The notes beneath the pieces are model-generated. The model did not search any database, was not told the origin of the DNA, and saw only the letters and a program-made list of their open reading frames with translations. From assembly GCF_007859865.1 (NCBI RefSeq), contig NZ_SJPI01000001.1:868001-932000 (forward strand): a stretch of 64,000 nucleotides of DNA, given 5' to 3'. The translations under genes were made by a program, and so were the position numbers. The DNA is from Rubripirellula amarantea. Lineage in GTDB: Bacteria > Planctomycetota > Planctomycetia > Pirellulales > Pirellulaceae. Each line of letters starts with the position of its first letter. Within the stretch, counting starts at the first letter, position 1. Positions 59,499 through 64,000 of this stretch are shown piece by piece.

Positions 59499-60953
59499 TC
59501 ATTTCACCGCAGGTTCTTTGGCGAGTTGGTTGAACATGTCGAGGACTTGTTCAACGATCAAAACCGATGCATCCTTTTGCACACGATTGGTTCCAAGCCA
59601 CGTTTCGTATCCGCCGAGTTCGTGCTGGGCAGGCGTCGGCAGGTAGCCTTCGGAACTGTTGGCCAGTTCAATCGTGAAGGTGTCAGCAAAAGGTGTCTTC
59701 TCCTTCAGCTCCAAACCAATTTCCACAAAGACCTCAAACGGTAACGCAGCAATTGCAAGGTTTCCAATTCGAAACGCCTGCAAAGGAACCGCGACCTCAT
59801 CCGGTCCTTCAAATTGTCTTTGAGCAGCGGCACCATGGTATCGCTCTTGAGCGTGATACGTAGGCGAGTCATCGGACTTGGCGAGAACCTCGGCGATATA
59901 GTTGCGAGTCGTCGCATCAGGCTTACGTCGCTTCAGCGTCAACTCTCGGTGCTGCGAGCCAAGAGTCACACGCTCGTTGTATTCGATGTTGTCGCACGCC
60001 TCTTTGACGTGATTGGCAACTAGGTCCGCTACGAGGTTGATCTTCTCGTAACGCTCTTCCGATGAACGTGGTTCACGGAAATTGACATTGTTGATATCGC
60101 CCGATGTACCGTTGGTTAACAAGCCTACAAAGGGCGGGTTCGCCGACTTGGTATCCAATAGTTCTGCGATGCGTTCTGCAAACACGCCAAAGTAGTCGGC
60201 CGAAACGTCCCCTTTGTTGACGTTGCCTACATAGTGCAGCGAATAGTTCGCCAACACTGCGATGGGTCGACCGTCCGAAGACTGGACACTCAACACGGAA
60301 ATCTCAGGATCAATCGGACCAGCCGGCTTCACCAGCGACGGATGGTTTCGAACTGGATTCATACGAACTTGATCCACGCCGCCGTATGGGTTTCTTCGCA
60401 GGTCAGGATCAGAAACGTACCAGCGACGATTGAACACCTGAGAAGGTTCGTCGATGCCTGACCAACCGATCTTCGCTGGCTCAAGGTTCGCCATTGCAAG
60501 ACGCACGGATTCCACAATCCCTCGCACCAACACGGGACGGTACTTCTCTGTGTTCGCTCGCGTAGCCGAGTGCGTATGCGTGGCCGCCATCAAAACGTTT
60601 TGCGGAAGCAACGTTGTTTGCTCTGCAATTTCCTCGCGAGCTTCGTCGAATATCTCACGCGGAATCCCGACACTGTCGCAAATCACAAAGCCGAGTTGCG
60701 TTCGGCCGTCATCCAATACTAAGCAACGGGCGTGAAGTTTGTCATGAATCACCGCAGCGGGAAAAGGCTCAAACCCGCCCACCACAAGTTCGCCTAATGG
60801 CGGAGTGATATCAGCGACAGCCGCTCCCGCTCGCAAATCACCGCCGGACGTTCTTGCGACGACCTCATTGGCATTAACCCCACTAGGCGAATGGGCGATT
60901 AGCACTACCCAAACGCATGCTACTTGAATTAGTCGAAACCTGGTTGTCATCAT
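59499..60953 (-). CDS. Neutral/alkaline non-lysosomal ceramidase-like hydrolase
   Basis: This 484-residue exported protein has a signal peptide (MMTTRFRL to about residue 28). The rest resembles the N-terminal domain of neutral/alkaline ceramidases: RAGAAVADITPP, GFVICDSVGIP and MAATHTHSA, whose histidines are zinc ligands in the family. At 484 residues it lacks the C-terminal Ig-like domain of full-length ceramidases (about 650-750). It may cleave amide bonds in exported substrates; ceramide itself is not assured. It is the last gene of a minus-strand set with NHL, DUF1501 and DUF1553 genes, 44 nt after the NHL gene. Confidence 0.85.
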   Translation of the reverse strand: MMTTRFRLIQVACVWVVLIAHSPSGVNANEVVARTSGGDLRAGAAVADITPPLGELVVGGFEPFPAAVIHDKLHARCLVLDDGRTQLGFVICDSVGIPREIFDEAREEIAEQTTLLPQNVLMAATHTHSATRANTEKYRPVLVRGIVESVRLAMANLEPAKIGWSGIDEPSQVFNRRWYVSDPDLRRNPYGGVDQVRMNPVRNHPSLVKPAGPIDPEISVLSVQSSDGRPIAVLANYSLHYVGNVNKGDVSADYFGVFAERIAELLDTKSANPPFVGLLTNGTSGDINNVNFREPRSSEERYEKINLVADLVANHVKEACDNIEYNERVTLGSQHRELTLKRRKPDATTRNYIAEVLAKSDDSPTYHAQERYHGAAAQRQFEGPDEVAVPLQAFRIGNLAIAALPFEVFVEIGLELKEKTPFADTFTIELANSSEGYLPTPAQHELGGYETWLGTNRVQKDASVLIVEQVLDMFNQLAKEPAVK

Positions 60954-60997
60954 CTAGCCTATCTTGAAGTAACGAGTGCAGGCGTATCAGCGTGCGT

Positions 60998-62092
60998 CTA
61001 AGGGGAAACACATCGTACCCGGTGGTTGTTCGTGTCGCCGATGTAAATCAATCCGTCGGGTCCGATGCCAATTCCATGCGGCCGATCCATTTGGGCTTCG
61101 GTGGATGGTCCGCGATCACCGTCACCGCCGCGCTGCTTGGGCCCAATTCCCGCAACCGTTGAAATGAGATGAGTGGTGGTGTCAATCATTCGAATGACTT
61201 GGTTTTCTGTATCCACCACATACACATTGTGATCTGGCCCCACCGCTATGCCCTTAGGCCCGTTAAACATAGCGTTGATCGCAGGACCGTTGTCGCCTCC
61301 GAATCCTTGCTTTCCAGTTCCGGCGATATGCTTCCAGGTGCCACTGGTAAGTGAAAGCGTCCAGACCGAATGACCTTCCCGTAACGCCACCCACATCGTG
61401 TCCCCATCAATGAACAACGCGCGTGGACCAACAACGGAGTTCCCCAACGCTAACTGTCCGTCCACGGGAGGGCGCTTTCCACCATCTCCCGCGATTGTAT
61501 CAATGACTCCCGTTTCCAGGTCGATCCGACGAATCCGGTGATTGCCAATATCAGCCACATACAGACCCCCGCGGTGGTCCAAAGCGATACTGTGGGGGCG
61601 GTTGAATTGTGCATGCGTTGCGAGTCCACCATCTCCCTCAAAACCAGGTTCTCCGGTGCCTGCGATCGTTTGAATCACCCCTGTCGCTGCGTCGACGCGA
61701 CGGACAACGTGATTCATCATTTCGACAAAGTACATATTCCCTTTCCGGTCAAAACGCACCTCGTAAGGTTCATTCAGTTTCGCTTCGGTCGCTTTGCCGC
61801 CATCTCCGGAATGCCCCTTTTTCCCGCATCCTGCTACCGTCGTTAATTGACCTGACTTCCGATCGACACGCATCACGCGATGGTTTTGCACCTCGGTAAT
61901 GTACAACGCATCGTCGGGACCAACCTCTATTCCAAACGGTTGACCAACATTGACCGCAGTCGCTTGCCCGATAGAACCATTGTCGTCGGGCTTCCCAGTA
62001 CCGGCTACCGTATCAATGGTGGCTGCTAACAAAAGGTGGCCGTTCAAACCGACCACCCATGCAATCACACTCAATGCAATAATTTTCATCAT
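60998..62092 (-). CDS. Exported NHL-repeat beta-propeller protein
   Basis: This 364-residue protein has a signal peptide ending near LLLAA (about residue 23). The rest consists of about six NHL repeats with recurrent patterns: IDTVAGTG, GDGGxAxxAxxxxP and IYIGDTNNHRVR. The repeats run right to the C-terminus, so the protein is just a propeller, probably a periplasmic or surface binding platform. It lies 17 nt after the DUF1501 gene and is probably co-translated. No catalytic residues can be assigned. Confidence 0.88.
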   Translation of the reverse strand: MMKIIALSVIAWVVGLNGHLLLAATIDTVAGTGKPDDNGSIGQATAVNVGQPFGIEVGPDDALYITEVQNHRVMRVDRKSGQLTTVAGCGKKGHSGDGGKATEAKLNEPYEVRFDRKGNMYFVEMMNHVVRRVDAATGVIQTIAGTGEPGFEGDGGLATHAQFNRPHSIALDHRGGLYVADIGNHRIRRIDLETGVIDTIAGDGGKRPPVDGQLALGNSVVGPRALFIDGDTMWVALREGHSVWTLSLTSGTWKHIAGTGKQGFGGDNGPAINAMFNGPKGIAVGPDHNVYVVDTENQVIRMIDTTTHLISTVAGIGPKQRGGDGDRGPSTEAQMDRPHGIGIGPDGLIYIGDTNNHRVRCVSP

Positions 62093-62109
62093 CAGTTTCT
62101 AATCGTTGG

Positions 62110-63393
62110 TTAACTAAACAGCTTGGCAATCGGTTGTCCCTGATCAGTGATCGGAACGGGGCGATCACCAGCGTAAAGGTTCTTGCGATAGTCCACTCCC
62201 ACGGCAGCACAAATCGTCGCGAAAAAATCAGGAACACTGACGGGATTGGAAATGATTCGTTTCGACAGTTCATCTGTCTCTCCCCATGCTCCTTGATGCG
62301 AAAGCCCACCACCGGCAAGCACACAAGTAAACGCGGTTCCTTGATGGCCGCGGCCACCGCCACTGTCAAACTCCGGTGGTCGGCCGAATTCGGTAGTGAT
62401 CACGATCAACGTCTTATCGAGCAATTTTTTATTCTCGAGGTCGATCATCAATGTCGCGACCGCCGTGTCCAGCTCTTGAATCAAACGGTGCTGTTGTTCG
62501 ATCCCCGCATTGTGAACATCCCAACCAGCGCCATTGAGGAAGTTTAGATTGTGAGAAACTTCAATGAACCGCACACCACGTTCGACCAATCGTCGGCTGA
62601 GCAGGCATCGCTGTCCAAATTCACCACCGTATTGTGATCTCAATTCACTTGGTTCGCGATCAAGATCGAACACCCGAGAAAAATCAGGGCCACTTAGCTT
62701 CAGACTTTGCTGGATCGCTGCGTCATAATCGAGCAACCGTTGTTGAGAAGTTGCATCACCGTTCTGGTTGAGCGCGTTCAAAAACTGTTCGCGCCGTGAT
62801 TGTCGTTGATCTGATAAACCGTCGGGGCGACTCAAACCCGCTGGCCCGCGACTGGTGTCGGTCAAATACAAGTAACTATCACGAGCTCCTAAAAATCCGG
62901 GGCCACGTGTAACATTGGGGTAACCGATCAAAACGTATGGTGGAGCCACATCGCTAAGTGCACCACGCTCGTGAGCAACAATGGATCCGATAGATGGATA
63001 CGTGATCGTGCCGCTAATTGAACGCCCGGTATGCATGCGGTTGGTAGCTGCGGCGTGTTCATCGATGACTTCGTGATGAACACTGCGGACGGCGGTTACG
63101 CGGTCCATCAACGGCGCCAAGTTAGACAAATGCTCACACACACGAACTTCAGGAACCGCAGTATCGATAGACGAATAATAGGAACCGGATCGCTTCGCTG
63201 CGGGGTCACCCTTGCGTTTGGGATCGAATGTATCGATTTGCCCCATCCCTCCACCAAGCCAAATCGAAATCACGTGCTCGGCGTTTCCGACAATCGAGGC
63301 ATCAGACGATTCACCGTGAGCAAACGCAGGCAGCATTGAAAGCGCACCGGCGGCAAGAAGCTCACGACGACTTGGTGAATATTGATTCATCAT
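62110..63393 (-). CDS. DUF1501 exported protein (Tat signal)
   Basis: This 427-residue protein starts with a twin-arginine-like signal ([18 protein letters not shown]). DUF1501 proteins share an alkaline-phosphatase-like fold seen here as [15 protein letters not shown], near the N-terminus, and a C-terminal [10 protein letters not shown] with a following GRGHQGTAF. They are abundant in planctomycetes and are normally encoded beside DUF1549/DUF1553 proteins, as here. ATG overlaps the DUF1553 stop (ATGA, 63390-63393). The substrate is not known; hydrolysis or transfer at phosphate or sulfate groups is an inference from the fold. Confidence 0.92.
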   Translation of the reverse strand: MMNQYSPSRRELLAAGALSMLPAFAHGESSDASIVGNAEHVISIWLGGGMGQIDTFDPKRKGDPAAKRSGSYYSSIDTAVPEVRVCEHLSNLAPLMDRVTAVRSVHHEVIDEHAAATNRMHTGRSISGTITYPSIGSIVAHERGALSDVAPPYVLIGYPNVTRGPGFLGARDSYLYLTDTSRGPAGLSRPDGLSDQRQSRREQFLNALNQNGDATSQQRLLDYDAAIQQSLKLSGPDFSRVFDLDREPSELRSQYGGEFGQRCLLSRRLVERGVRFIEVSHNLNFLNGAGWDVHNAGIEQQHRLIQELDTAVATLMIDLENKKLLDKTLIVITTEFGRPPEFDSGGGRGHQGTAFTCVLAGGGLSHQGAWGETDELSKRIISNPVSVPDFFATICAAVGVDYRKNLYAGDRPVPITDQGQPIAKLFS

Positions 63394-64000
63394 GGGATCC
63401 AGACAAATTCACGGTGATTAAGGAGACTCCAGACAACGTCTTCGTAGACTTCACGCCATTCGGTTTCCAATCTCGGATCCGGCAATGGGCCCGATTGAAC
63501 GCGGCGTTCATGCTCCACTTGAATCTCGTTGGCCTCAGGACGTAAATGATTAAACCAAGTCACCAAGGGCAGTGGTTTGAGTTGAACAAGTTCGGAAACA
63601 TCCGGTTCGGCGATCAACCGCGACTCGAAACCGCTCGCGAGAGCGTGCACGAACGTGTCTCGCTCATCCGACGTTGGCAGGCGTCCAAGACACCGCAAGA
63701 ACAATGATTCTACCAGAGAACTAGGTGAATCGGCTTCAAGAGCCAGTCTCGCCAACTCACTATCGTGTGATGCGCGCGCGAGCGTCATCACCAAAATTCC
63801 GTTGGCCAGGATCCCCGGCTGCAGCACATTGGGATCCGTCTCACGCTGAACAATCGGCATTTGTCTCGACCCGGTCCAACCGAACGCTTCAAGCACGTCG
63901 ACAACGGCCCGTGCTTTCGGCAGGGATAAGCTTGGACGGTCCCGCTCATTCTTTAAGTCACCGAACATCCACGCACGGCGCGGCCGCCCTAGTGTTTGAC
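63390..64000 (-). CDS. DUF1553 (PSD1-type) protein, 5' part beyond the window
   Basis: The minus-strand frame is open to base 64000, so the N-terminal part lies outside. The visible 203 residues are the C-terminal portion of a DUF1553 domain: a GRPRRAWMF lead-in, [33 protein letters not shown]-like and [14 protein letters not shown], ending NHREFVWIP. These motifs are typical of the DUF1549/DUF1553 cytochrome-associated planctomycete proteins. It is translationally coupled to the DUF1501 gene. An internal ATG at 63968 is not the start, because conserved sequence continues upstream of it. Confidence 0.88.
   Translation of the reverse strand, partial: QTLGRPRRAWMFGDLKNERDRPSLSLPKARAVVDVLEAFGWTGSRQMPIVQRETDPNVLQPGILANGILVMTLARASHDSELARLALEADSPSSLVESLFLRCLGRLPTSDERDTFVHALASGFESRLIAEPDVSELVQLKPLPLVTWFNHLRPEANEIQVEHERRVQSGPLPDPRLETEWREVYEDVVWSLLNHREFVWIP

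Overview
The window looks like chromosomal DNA from a planctomycete, most likely a Rhodopirellula-like member of the Pirellulaceae (inference from gene content and moderate GC; no rRNA is present to confirm it). The pointers are a giant multidomain surface protein, a PEP-CTERM protein, a PVC-type heme-binding dehydrogenase, paired DUF1553/DUF1501 proteins, two eukaryote-like Ser/Thr kinases and a GAF-containing ABC nitrate operon.

Layout. 1-19368 (+) is the 3' part of one giant gene, open at the window start. It encodes autotransporter-type beta repeats, a long parallel beta-helix with two inserted LamG-like domains, PKD-like domains, an RTX array, an embedded HExxHxxGxxH metalloprotease and a second RTX array. 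It is followed 27 bp later by a kinase-TM-TPR protein (19396-22590), a PEP-CTERM protein (22766-23500) and a large propeller/HEAT/cytochrome c protein (23574-26681).

26717-41590 (-) is the main metabolic block. From the promoter side it runs nrtA, nrtB, nrtC-like and nrtD-like (nitrate ABC importer), a GAF-only protein, a fused DmsB-DmsC iron-sulfur/membrane protein, narB (assimilatory nitrate reductase), nirA (siroheme nitrite reductase) and an Fe-S/FAD/NADPH reductase. pgi follows after a 118-bp gap. A 726-bp non-coding, hairpin-rich region separates nrtA from a divergent outer-membrane porin (42317-43990). Together these genes describe nitrate entry, import, reduction to nitrite and then ammonium, with two unusual electron-delivery proteins.

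44069-47295 (-) holds two translationally coupled SPFH/band-7 proteins. 47455-52413 (+) holds RNase R, a GT-C-type membrane glycosyltransferase and a GT2 polyprenyl-phosphate-type transferase. 52445-56443 (-) is a kinase, a PlsC-like acyltransferase and alanine dehydrogenase. 56650-59451 (+) has a DUF2064/TIGR04282 transferase, a ThiO-like oxidase and a small Rossmann flavoprotein. 59499-64000 (-) is a DUF1553-DUF1501-NHL-ceramidase operon running off the right edge.

No tRNA, rRNA, CRISPR array, IS element or prophage was recognised. The strongest candidate for something not well described is the nitrate operon: a flavodoxin-less reductase and NirA share an N-terminal motif, a DmsBC fusion sits with an assimilatory NarB, and a GAF-only protein could be a nitrate receptor.
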